This document shows positions 10,191 through 18,140 of a stretch of DNA of 64,000 bases, piece after piece (within the stretch, counting starts at the first letter, position 1; each line of letters opens with the position of its first letter). The position numbers were made by a program, and so were the translations under genes. The DNA is from Pycnococcus provasolii (lineage: Eukaryota > Chlorophyta > Pseudoscourfieldiophyceae > Pseudoscourfieldiales). Where the stretch lies: NCBI GenBank assembly GCA_049487715.1, contig CP150546.1:248001-312000 (forward strand), read 5' to 3'. The notes below the pieces were generated by a model that did not search any database, was not told the origin of the DNA, and was given only the letters and a program-made list of their open reading frames with translations.

Positions 10191-12002
10191 TTAGCGTCGT
10201 CCCCGGCGACTTGATCTCCTGGCACCTTGACCACCACCACCGCCTTGACCAATCATGGCATGCAGCGCGGCGAAGATGCCCTCCCTCTCACGCTCGTTGA
10301 TGGGTGCTCGGTCGCATTGCATCATCTCCTCCATGCTCATGTTCGACATCCGTCGCAGCGCATCCATCCCCGCGAGCATGTCAGATGATGGCGCCGGCTC
10401 CCTGATGCCGATACTTCCGCCATTCTGGAATCCACTCGCGTCGTGGCTTGTTCCTTGGTCAAACGAGAAGGCCTCTCCATCCCGTCCAAATTCAAGCACC
10501 GACTCGTCTGTAAGCACCGGCGTGCCATCGCTCTTGTTAAACAATTTATTGCGAAAGCAGTAGAAGTCTCTCCCCGACGCTGACATGCAAACCGACAAAA
10601 GTTGAACACGGTCCTCCAGCTTGTCGTATTGCAGCTTCACAGCCTCTGCAATTTCCTTGTGACGCGAGAGAGAAGTGTCGTCGCGTCCGTCGAGCATCCA
10701 AGAAGGGAGATCTTGCCTGGCCACGAAAGCCTCGTAAAGGTGCACTGACCACGTGCCCTTCCCGAAGTCCACGTTGACGAGGTAGTCGCGTAGACGTGGG
10801 GAGGTGATGAGCCTTTCAATTCCACCAGGTACGCCCAGCGCCGCAAGATCGGCGTGCGTGTCTTCGGCATGCTTCGCCACTTCCCACATCTTGCGCAACA
10901 CACGCTTGCCATGCACCTGGAGGAAATTGAGCATCTGTATCTCCATGGTCTTCATGTTGCTAGCTGACTCTTTGACTTCGGCGCCGCTTCGTTTCTGCAT
11001 CTTCTTGCATGCCACCTTGTGACTCTTCCAGTCGCGCTTTTGGCACTCCTTCGAGCAGTAGTGCGCGCTCTTACACCCGGGACATTTAAAGAGCTCGATG
11101 CTATCCATCGCCGACTTGTTGCACCACCGGCACATGTTCAAATTGCCGGTCGTGTTTAGGTTCAACTCAGAGCCGCTCAGAGCCGAGCGTGGCGAGCCCG
11201 GCGCTTCAGGCATGACTAAGTTCTTCTCCAAGTACACGAGGTCATGCAGAGCATTATGCACAGCCATGCTACCCTCGGCGCGGCTGACCTCAAGCGCGTG
11301 CTCCAAGTGACGACGCGCTGACCTGCCCTCCGCGAGAAGTTGTCTCACCGCCGTTGCATCCTTTTTGATGGTGTCCGCAATATCCACGAGGTCGTCGTTG
11401 ACGCGGGGATCGTTGTGGTTGCACACGTGCATCAGCGCCTTGAACAAGCCGTCGGATGTTTGCAATAGCGGTGCGATTGATGGCTTCTTCGAGCTGTGCC
11501 AAAGAGTAAGAGCGCAATTCCTAGCAACCTGCACGATGGTCTCGGCGTGCTCGATGTCGAGCTTGACGTCGTCGTCTAGAGCGTCGACAAGCTTTGCAAT
11601 GACCGATCCTATAGAGTTTGGTTTTGCGCCGTCGAGCACCATAGAGACGAAGGTTTTGTCCTTGCACCACGGCGTCACCGAGTCGAGAACTTCTGTTGCG
11701 AGCCGTTGCATGACTCCTCTTTGCTTGAAGCTCGCTGATTCTATCTCTTTCTTTAGGATCGATGCGAACGCCTTGCATAACGTGTCTTTCGTCTCGTCGT
11801 CAACTTTACGCAGCGCTTTCTCGCTTGCCGAGCCGAGCAAGCCGAGGACTTGAGCGACGGACGCGAGGTGCGCTTGCATTTGCGGATCATTAGACGCGTG
11901 GGTTTCAAGAAGTTGCTCGGCGTTCGCGCGCACGATTTGAGGTTGCGCCGCGAGGAAGCGGTCGGCGTCGAAGCCGGGGCCGCCGATGGTGAACGTCTGC
12001 AT
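10191..12002 (-). CDS. MYND zinc-finger protein with helical-repeat N-terminus
   Basis: A 603-residue protein with a MYND finger at about 291-330: CRWC, then CPGC, HYCSKEC and HKVAC give the full C-C-C-C-C-C-H-C ligand set. The first 280 residues are helical and resemble ARM/HEAT-type repeats (leucine-rich, no catalytic motif seen). The region after the finger is also helical and ends in a Gly- and Arg-rich tail (GQGGGGGQGARRSSRRGRR). MYND fingers bind proline-rich partners, often in transcription or chromatin proteins. No SET domain is visible, so a methyltransferase role is not supported. The function is otherwise unknown. Confidence 0.75.
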   Translation of the reverse strand: MQTFTIGGPGFDADRFLAAQPQIVRANAEQLLETHASNDPQMQAHLASVAQVLGLLGSASEKALRKVDDETKDTLCKAFASILKKEIESASFKQRGVMQRLATEVLDSVTPWCKDKTFVSMVLDGAKPNSIGSVIAKLVDALDDDVKLDIEHAETIVQVARNCALTLWHSSKKPSIAPLLQTSDGLFKALMHVCNHNDPRVNDDLVDIADTIKKDATAVRQLLAEGRSARRHLEHALEVSRAEGSMAVHNALHDLVYLEKNLVMPEAPGSPRSALSGSELNLNTTGNLNMCRWCNKSAMDSIELFKCPGCKSAHYCSKECQKRDWKSHKVACKKMQKRSGAEVKESASNMKTMEIQMLNFLQVHGKRVLRKMWEVAKHAEDTHADLAALGVPGGIERLITSPRLRDYLVNVDFGKGTWSVHLYEAFVARQDLPSWMLDGRDDTSLSRHKEIAEAVKLQYDKLEDRVQLLSVCMSASGRDFYCFRNKLFNKSDGTPVLTDESVLEFGRDGEAFSFDQGTSHDASGFQNGGSIGIREPAPSSDMLAGMDALRRMSNMSMEEMMQCDRAPINEREREGIFAALHAMIGQGGGGGQGARRSSRRGRR

Positions 12003-12396
12003 GTCAACCTGCTGGTGATGAGTAGTCTATTCTAAGGGTAGACTATGCTGTGGAGTGATGGCAGTGGTGGGAGTGATGGCGGGAGTGGTGGAGTGATGGC
12101 TTGCGGCCCTTCCTTCCTTCGAAGTACCACGGTGAAGGGGAGTTGCGGCCAGGTGTTCGGTTCGGTTTTACTGTAAAATAGCAGCCTAGCAAGCAGCCCC
12201 AGGTGGAGGTGGGCGGGAACGCCACCTAAGGACGGCAAGGTCCATCCATGGAGGGGACGATCGATCACATCTTGACCAGGTCCAGGTCCAGATGGAGATG
12301 GGGATCGTAACCCTAACCCTAACCATCCTCTCTTCTGTCCACATTCCAAAATAATCGTCTTACTGTACCCGATACGTCTCCTATCGTAACGCATGC
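12003..12396. promoter_or_regulatory. Divergent intergenic region with telomere-like tract
   Basis: Spacer between the MYND gene (-) and the small hypothetical gene (+). It contains a GTGATGGCAGTGGTGGGAGTG-type minisatellite-like stretch (about 12055-12100) and a telomere-like tract (TAACCC repeated, 12308-12324) 73-89 bases before the downstream ATG. No gene seen. Confidence 0.5.
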
Positions 12397-12753
12397 ATGC
12401 CTACGACGGAAATTGAACTTCACGGCGTCATCGTCTACGATTGTGAGGCACCGGAAGGATACGTCGTGCGTGAATGGCTCGAAGATGACGACGACGACTT
12501 AGATCCGGATGAAGTTGTCATTGCTCAAGAAAGAATCAAGGTGTTGATTCCCGAGCAACACACCATCTCGGGACGAGATAAGTATTGGTCGGTCCGCCAA
12601 GCGGGTGGTTGGAACCGCAGTCAGCTCGTGATGAAGATTTGTCAGGCGTACGGACGTGTGGGCATTCCACGCCGCTGGGGCGAGGAGCTCGAGATCTCCG
12701 CGGCGCACTATGACGAACGGACGCACACGGTGGAGCCAGAGCTGACCAATTGA
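12397..12753 (+). CDS. Small hypothetical protein
   Basis: A 118-residue acidic protein with no family recognised. It begins MPTTEIELHGVIVYD, has an Asp run (WLEDDDDDLDPDE), and a more conserved-looking middle (RDKYWSVRQAGGWNRSQL, GIPRRWGEEL). The coding bias is normal for the window and a telomere-like tract lies just upstream, so expression is plausible. The final codons (12711-12750) are repeated, imperfectly, after the stop at about 12769-12803, which suggests a tail duplication. Confidence 0.5.
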   Translation: MPTTEIELHGVIVYDCEAPEGYVVREWLEDDDDDLDPDEVVIAQERIKVLIPEQHTISGRDKYWSVRQAGGWNRSQLVMKICQAYGRVGIPRRWGEELEISAAHYDERTHTVEPELTN

Positions 12754-12803
12754 GCTGACTGACCCGAATGACGAACGGACCGACACGGTGGAGGCGGAGC
12801 TAC
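12711..12803 (+). repeat. Imperfect direct repeat across a stop codon
   Basis: TGACGAACGG followed by C/GACACGGTGGAG...GAGCT occurs at 12711 and again at 12769 (period 58). The first copy codes for the end of the small hypothetical protein; the second lies in the 3' flank. Confidence 0.6.
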
Positions 12804-12882
12804 CGTGGCGGGCCTAGTATATTGGGGTATACTAGGGGTCATCAAGGATGATACGTTGGAATACAACAAAGTTTTACAATCT

Positions 12883-14304
12883 TTACAACTGTTGTGCAAC
12901 CACGAGTCGCTCAAAGCCGTCACTCGCGGACACATCCACCGTCTCCCAAGGCAACGGAAGCACGAGCCTCGACGCGTGCAGGCACATCCGGTACGGCTCG
13001 TCGCCGCGGTCCCACTCGCGGTCGGATTCCCAGCCCACGGGAAGGCAGCCTCCGTACGTCGCGTCGCCCGCTATGCGATGGCCGACATGCGTCAGATGCA
13101 CGCGAATCTGATGGCGACGCCCGGTGACTGGACGGCACTCCACAAGCGCGCCAGGCGTTCCGTCGAGGAGCGGGCCAAGTCCGCTCAGCGTGCCGCGACG
13201 GAGAACCTCGAACTCTGTGCGGCTCGCCTTGCCGCGATCGCCCTCCACGGCGTCAGGCGACCCGGCGATCGCCATGCGCGTCGTGTTGTGCCGGTACGCG
13301 GCGATGGGCTCGTCAACCGTCGTCTGATCCCACGTGGGGTGGCCAATTACCACCGCGCGGTACGTCTTGCTGACGTGCCGGTTCGCAAACGCGCGCGAGC
13401 ATGCGCCAGCGGCTTGCTTGGAAAGGCAGCACACCATGATCCCGGACGTGCTGTAGTCGAGCTGGTTTCCAAAACGCGGGTGCGTTTCGCTAAACGACTC
13501 CGGATATCGCTGCGCGACAAAGCTCGCCACCGTCGGTTCGTCATCGAATCGTTTCTCCTCCCCCTTCTTGACGTCTATGCGCACGTCGTACGGTTTGTTG
13601 ACAATGACGACGCCTCTGCTCTCGTCTTCGTGCACGACGGCGGCGTGGTAGTCGAGGCACATCGGTTGTCCGTTGACGTAGTACTCGAGCGTGCGCTTAC
13701 CCAGGCAGAAGTGCTTTTCCGCGACGTGTTTGAGATATGCGATTCTGTGCCTCACACCCTCCAGCAAGGCCGTGTGTTTTGTTTCGCTTGTGGTTGCGTT
13801 CCTCTCTGAGCACGCGCGCATCAGTGCGGTTGCGAGTTGGGAGGCTTGTTCTGCTTTCATGCCGGGCACGTCTCGGACGATGAGGTCAAGCAGCGATGCT
13901 TCGGACGACGAATTGCAGGCGTCACTGCTAGCCGTCGCAAGGTCAAGTTCAAGCCGAGAAGAGTCAACGAGAAGCGCATCCCCCTCCTCCTCCTCCTGCT
14001 CCTGCTCCTGCTCATGATGTGACTCCCGCGTTCTCTTCATCGCTGACGAGCCAACGAAACACCTCCTGAACGATCTGATGCCAAGCGTAGGATCCAAGCC
14101 CCTATCCAACAAAACACGCGGTGCAACAACCAAGGTCACCCCAGGGCGAACCAAACCAAAACAGCGAGACGACGACGATGGGAGCAAGTTCTTCACCTTA
14201 CTACTACTAAGCACACGAATAGGAACACGAACACCCTGTGGCTGTGGCTGTGGCTGTGGCTGTGGCTGTGGCTGTTGCTGTGGCGCAGCACGAGCCGAGA
14301 GCAT
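12883..14304 (-). CDS. RluA/RluD-family RNA pseudouridine synthase
   Basis: A 473-residue enzyme that isomerises uridine to pseudouridine in rRNA, tRNA or mRNA. The catalytic motif appears as NQLDYSTSG (Asp near residue 282; the usual form is RLDxxTSG). It is preceded by VVIVNKPYDV and followed by KTYRAVVIGHP, GRRHQIRVHLTHVGHRIAGD and YGG, all family landmarks. The N-terminus is rich in Gln-Pro (encoded by a TGTGGC hexanucleotide repeat, 14236-14280), Arg and Ser, and is compatible with an organelle transit peptide. A second ATG before RTRESHHE is an alternative start. The gene is divergent from GAA1, with 135 bases between the ATGs. The target RNA is unknown. Confidence 0.88.
   Translation of the reverse strand: MLSARAAPQQQPQPQPQPQPQPQGVRVPIRVLSSSKVKNLLPSSSSRCFGLVRPGVTLVVAPRVLLDRGLDPTLGIRSFRRCFVGSSAMKRTRESHHEQEQEQEEEEGDALLVDSSRLELDLATASSDACNSSSEASLLDLIVRDVPGMKAEQASQLATALMRACSERNATTSETKHTALLEGVRHRIAYLKHVAEKHFCLGKRTLEYYVNGQPMCLDYHAAVVHEDESRGVVIVNKPYDVRIDVKKGEEKRFDDEPTVASFVAQRYPESFSETHPRFGNQLDYSTSGIMVCCLSKQAAGACSRAFANRHVSKTYRAVVIGHPTWDQTTVDEPIAAYRHNTTRMAIAGSPDAVEGDRGKASRTEFEVLRRGTLSGLGPLLDGTPGALVECRPVTGRRHQIRVHLTHVGHRIAGDATYGGCLPVGWESDREWDRGDEPYRMCLHASRLVLPLPWETVDVSASDGFERLVVAQQL
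14236..14280. repeat. (TGTGGC)n microsatellite inside a coding region
   Basis: About seven copies of the hexamer, read on the minus strand as Gln-Pro repeats in the N-terminus of the pseudouridine synthase. Copy number is likely variable. Confidence 0.85.
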
Positions 14305-14439
14305 GCACGCCGATGGGCGACGCCGAAGACCTGTGCGCCGCCTTTGGCAAGCCTTGGGAAACCCCGAATTGTGATTAGGGGTTCGCGCCCAGCAAATTTT
14401 TCCCAACTTTCCAGCATTACTTGTCCATACATCTTGTCC

Positions 14440-16509
14440 ATGGCTTCGCCCAAGAAGCCGAAGCCGCGCAGCCGCAGCAGGCTCGTCCCTCTGCTGCTCT
14501 CGCAGGTCTACCGCTACAGCACGCGCGTCGCGTACATCCTATGCCTCCTCGGCGTCGTCTTCCCGATCCTCACACCGCTGCTCTTGAAGCGATCGTCCAT
14601 AGACGAGAACGCCATGTCACCCGCGACGGCGACCGCGTCAGGACAACTCGCAGACGCACACGCGGCGTTGGCGCGCATGCGCGCGTCGTCAACTCTATCC
14701 ACCACCTCCATGCGAACCACTCTGCTCATGTTCGCTCGCGACGAAATCGGTGTGACTGCTTCAACGCAGGCGTTTCGAACCACCAACTCGTCTGACGACG
14801 ACGACTTGGCAAACGTCGCGGGCGTCTTGCGATCAAGAAGGGCTGACGGACGGGACGCCATTGCCCTCGTTGCCGCATACACGGACGCGCCGGGACAAAC
14901 CAAGGGATCAGGTGCGTTCGCTGCTGCCGCCCTGCAGCAGGCACTGGTCGTGCTCAGCGGCGAACGGTCGCGGTGGCTGAGCCGCGACGTCGCATTTGCC
15001 TTCCTCGACGCACGCGCGGGCGCCGCAAGAGCTGCCGCCGCTTGGATAGACGCGTACACGGGAGGTGCGTGGGTTGCGGCTGCCGTGCCCACGGAGCCTT
15101 TCATTGCACCGCTGCCACCACCGTGCCGTGGTGGCCGCGTCGTGGTTGCTCTCGCGTTCGAGAGCCTCAGTGACACGCCGGACGCCGTGCAGGTGCTCGT
15201 AGAGGGTGCGCACGGTGCAGTCCCGAACGCCGACCTTCCGTTCACCGCACAGTTCGTGTTCGGCGCGATGGAACGTATGCCGGTGCTTGCGGAGGGCGAG
15301 CGAAGTCAGCACGAGGGCCCGTTGACTGCCGCCGTGATTCGGATGATTGCGGATGCGCTCGGCCCATCGGCAGGGACGGAGGCGGCGGCGCACTGGCATG
15401 CCGCTTCGACGGTTCAAGCTGCCACATGTAGACAGGCGCTACGTGGCGGCGTGGCGGCACCGCTGACCGAAGACGCGAGCGACGCGACTTCTTCAATTTG
15501 GCCGTGCGCGATGCGCCTGGCTTCGCATCGCGCTTGCGTCGGCATCGCGCATGCGACGCACGCGCCACTGCTCGCGGCTGGCATAGACGCTATCACAATC
15601 CGAGCGATTGCAACCCGGCAGGGGGGCAGGAGTGCGGAGGATTCCGCAGATTTCATGCTCCACTTCGGGCGCAGCATTGAGTCGTGCACGAGAAGTTTTA
15701 GCAATCTGGACGAGCGCCTTCACCACGCCACAAAGGTGTACGGGATGATCGACAGCCGCCGCTACATTCCCACGGAGGCTGTTTATCCGCCCGCGGCGCT
15801 GCTCGCCGGCGCCCTTCTCATGATGTCCATGGGAATGCTTCGTCTCGACAAATCGGATAAAGATGACACGAACAACGACGACGACGACGCTGTGGATGAC
15901 AAGCCGCCAACTGTCACGCCGCACGTTGGCGGTTGGATGGCGAATGCTCGCGTCGTCGTGGAGGCGCACTTCGCATCGCTGTGTGTCGCGTTCGTTCCTG
16001 AATACGTGCACCGGCTGTCAACGACGAATGCGGAGGAGAGGGTCGCGTTGTTTGCTTGGATTTCCGCGCTGATCATGGCTCTGCTATGGGTACTCCTCCG
16101 TGCGAGACAGGTGGCTTCGGCGTGGAAGCACAACGCACCTGTCAGCGCGAGAGAGTTACCGGCATGGGAGGCACTCAAGGTGGCCGTGTTGGCGGGGGGT
16201 GCCGCAACGCTTGGACCGCTCTCCGCGCTCGCACCGAGTGTAGCGGCATTGTTGGCGATGCCACTGGTTCCCATTATGCTGGTTGCACGCCCAGTGCCTT
16301 TTTCTGTGCTCATTGTGATTGTCGCTGCATGCTGCGCGGCGATGGCAAGGAGTCCTGATGTGAACGTCGACACGTGTGCGAAAGTGCTTTGGAGCCACAT
16401 CGAGTCGGCACGAGGGGATCCAGGCAGATCGCTGCTGTGGCTGGCGATGCATGGTTGCGCGCTTCCCTCATATTTATTATGTGCTTCTCTGTTTATTACT
16501 GTTTTGTAG
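14440..16509 (+). CDS. GPAA1: GPI transamidase subunit GAA1/GPAA1
   Basis: A 689-residue ER membrane protein resembling GAA1, the subunit of the GPI transamidase that presents the GPI lipid. Visible features are an N-terminal transmembrane helix (VAYILCLLGVVFPILTPLLL), a large lumenal peptidase-M28-like domain with ALVAAYTDAPG, FAAAALQQALVVLSGER and SRDVAFAFLDARAG, and a C-terminal set of hydrophobic helices from about residue 445 onward. An acidic loop (DKSDKDDTNNDDDDAVDD) sits after the second helix. The ATG at 14440 (MASPKKPKPRSRSR) is chosen because the open frame upstream begins only at a non-ATG codon and overlaps the divergent neighbour. Confidence 0.82.
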   Translation: MASPKKPKPRSRSRLVPLLLSQVYRYSTRVAYILCLLGVVFPILTPLLLKRSSIDENAMSPATATASGQLADAHAALARMRASSTLSTTSMRTTLLMFARDEIGVTASTQAFRTTNSSDDDDLANVAGVLRSRRADGRDAIALVAAYTDAPGQTKGSGAFAAAALQQALVVLSGERSRWLSRDVAFAFLDARAGAARAAAAWIDAYTGGAWVAAAVPTEPFIAPLPPPCRGGRVVVALAFESLSDTPDAVQVLVEGAHGAVPNADLPFTAQFVFGAMERMPVLAEGERSQHEGPLTAAVIRMIADALGPSAGTEAAAHWHAASTVQAATCRQALRGGVAAPLTEDASDATSSIWPCAMRLASHRACVGIAHATHAPLLAAGIDAITIRAIATRQGGRSAEDSADFMLHFGRSIESCTRSFSNLDERLHHATKVYGMIDSRRYIPTEAVYPPAALLAGALLMMSMGMLRLDKSDKDDTNNDDDDAVDDKPPTVTPHVGGWMANARVVVEAHFASLCVAFVPEYVHRLSTTNAEERVALFAWISALIMALLWVLLRARQVASAWKHNAPVSARELPAWEALKVAVLAGGAATLGPLSALAPSVAALLAMPLVPIMLVARPVPFSVLIVIVAACCAAMARSPDVNVDTCAKVLWSHIESARGDPGRSLLWLAMHGCALPSYLLCASLFITVL

Positions 16510-16574
16510 AATGATTACAAATCATTTTGATTATTTAAACAAAAAAACGCAACATTCCGCAATCTCGCTCCACT

Positions 16575-16994
16575 TCATCCAAGGTTCTTTCCTTTTAGCA
16601 TGATATTCTTGACATTCTTGTCTTTTTTCGTTCCTTTCTTTCCTTTCTTGTCCTTTTTCGTCTTCCTTCCGCACAATTTCGGCGCTTTGATGAAAACGTC
16701 GTATTTGCTGTTTGCGAAGCAGATATTCACCACATTAGTCTGGATGAGCTGGGGCAAGATAACTTTCTTAAGTGCTGCGTTGTTGTTGATTGTTATTTTT
16801 CCGCTAATGCTTTTGAGCTTGGGCACGTTGACCTTCTTAAGGAAGGCATTGCCCGAAGGAACCTTCGGCTTGGTGCACTCCGGATCCACTGGTGCATTCC
16901 CGCCAATGACAAAGTCGACTGTACTCGTCAGCTTGGGCGCGTTCACAATCTTGATGGGATTGCTTAGAACTTGCAAGTTAGTAGAGAAGTTCAT
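16575..16994 (-). CDS. Receptor-L-domain-like fragment or small protein
   Basis: A 139-residue frame with leucine/isoleucine-rich repeats of receptor-L-domain type: LKKVNVPKLKSISGKITINN followed by AALKKVILPQL, and CFANSKYDVFIKAPKLCG. It ends in a Lys-rich tail (KKDKKGKKGTKKDK). There is no signal peptide and a stop codon directly precedes the ATG. A CTACTAAC...TTGCAAG sequence near 16968-16985 looks like a branch point and acceptor, so this may be the last exon of a gene whose start is elsewhere, or a truncated remnant. Function unknown. Confidence 0.4.
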   Translation of the reverse strand: MNFSTNLQVLSNPIKIVNAPKLTSTVDFVIGGNAPVDPECTKPKVPSGNAFLKKVNVPKLKSISGKITINNNAALKKVILPQLIQTNVVNICFANSKYDVFIKAPKLCGRKTKKDKKGKKGTKKDKNVKNIMLKGKNLG

Positions 16995-17064
16995 TCATTC
17001 ATTATTACACGCGTCGCGTCATCACACACGGTAGTTTGCCTCACTCACGAGCGATCTTTTAGCC

Positions 17065-17889
17065 TCAAACCTTCTTCCCAAGTTTCGTTTGACTACTGAG
17101 CTCAACAATCGCGACGACAGTCATCGCGAGGAGTGCCAAGCACCACACAGCCGCTAGGATGCGCGGTCCTCGCAGCTCTTCGTACGGACCGTCGTAGGCT
17201 CGCCGGATGAGAAACGCGCGGCGCTGGAACGTCACGATTGCATACACCGAGAAACCAATTGCAATAGGAAGCATAGCAAGAGCGACGATTACCACCGGAA
17301 GCATTGCGAGTGCGTTTGCCAGTGCGTGTTCACGCCCTGGAGAACCCGTGTTGCTTACCTTTGCCATCGCCGCTGCCATGCTCACACCCGCAAAACCAAG
17401 CAGTCCTGCCGCAATGGACCCGAGGCTGGTTGCGACATCGAGCCACGCAATGAACGTCCTCTCGTTGCTGAGCCAGAGTTTTGGATCGACGTAGCGAGTG
17501 GGACTCGGTCGATTTTTCTTGCGTTTAAACCTATCAAGTCGACTGTACAGTCGTCGCCACCAGCTCATCGTCGTGCCGCCTGCGGAAGCTGCGGCAGCGG
17601 CGGCGCCAGGTAGTTGTGGAAACGATTCGAACGTCGTCGTCGTCGTCGTGTTGCCGGCGCCGTGATTCGTCCTGCTGTTCCTCCTGCTGAGCGTACGATT
17701 TTCCGCTGCTGCTACAGTCGCTGCCGAGAGCATCATATCTGGATTTTCGTGAAGAGCGTCCAGAAGAGGACGATCCAAAATAATGGAGTCGTCGTCGTCC
17801 TGCGACGAGGTTGCTCCATCTCCATAGTCGTCGTCGATGGCGTTCACGGACGCCAGCCGAAGAATGGCGTCTGAAGACGATGACGACAT
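17065..17889 (-). CDS. VTC1-like DUF202 membrane protein
   Basis: A 274-residue protein with a Ser/Asp-rich N-terminal half and a C-terminal DUF202 domain. The domain starts YVDPKLWLSNERTFIAWLDVA, the signature shared with yeast Vtc1 and with the C-terminus of Vtc4, and holds three transmembrane helices (last one ILAAVWCLALLAMTVVAIVEL). Vtc1 is the small membrane subunit of the vacuolar transporter chaperone complex, which makes polyphosphate. An in-frame ATG at 18030 would add 47 residues; the ATG at 17889 (MSSSSSDAI) is preferred because it leaves a normal divergent promoter. It lies head to head with the VTC4-like gene, which supports a shared complex. Confidence 0.8.
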   Translation of the reverse strand: MSSSSSDAILRLASVNAIDDDYGDGATSSQDDDDSIILDRPLLDALHENPDMMLSAATVAAAENRTLSRRNSRTNHGAGNTTTTTTFESFPQLPGAAAAAASAGGTTMSWWRRLYSRLDRFKRKKNRPSPTRYVDPKLWLSNERTFIAWLDVATSLGSIAAGLLGFAGVSMAAAMAKVSNTGSPGREHALANALAMLPVVIVALAMLPIAIGFSVYAIVTFQRRAFLIRRAYDGPYEELRGPRILAAVWCLALLAMTVVAIVELSSQTKLGKKV

Positions 17890-18140
17890 TCTCGCGAAAA
17901 CGAGTATAAAAATGAAACGAAAATCGAATCCAAAACACTGATACAAAGCAGAGGCCCCAACACCAACACCCCCCATTCGGTTCGCAAGGATTCGCGATAC
18001 GTTCTCCGTGCCGTTCGTGGCGCTGTTCATTCGTCACACACACGACATTACCACTTTGTGGCGCGTCTGCTCGATCGAGTGTGCGCGACTGGAGCTACTA
18101 GCGTGCTGAAGAAACAAACGCGCGAACAAAATACAACAGT
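17890..18140. promoter_or_regulatory. Bidirectional promoter region of the VTC pair
   Basis: 251 bases separate the VTC1-like and VTC4-like start codons. A TATA-like TATAAAAA lies at 17905-17912 on the plus strand. No P1BS element (GNATATNC), the PHR1/PSR1 phosphate-starvation site, was found by eye. Confidence 0.5.

Noticed and set aside
16600-17034. Plus-strand hydrophobic open frame
   Set aside because: Phe/Leu-rich because it is the reverse of a Lys-rich coding segment; the minus frame has L-domain repeats.
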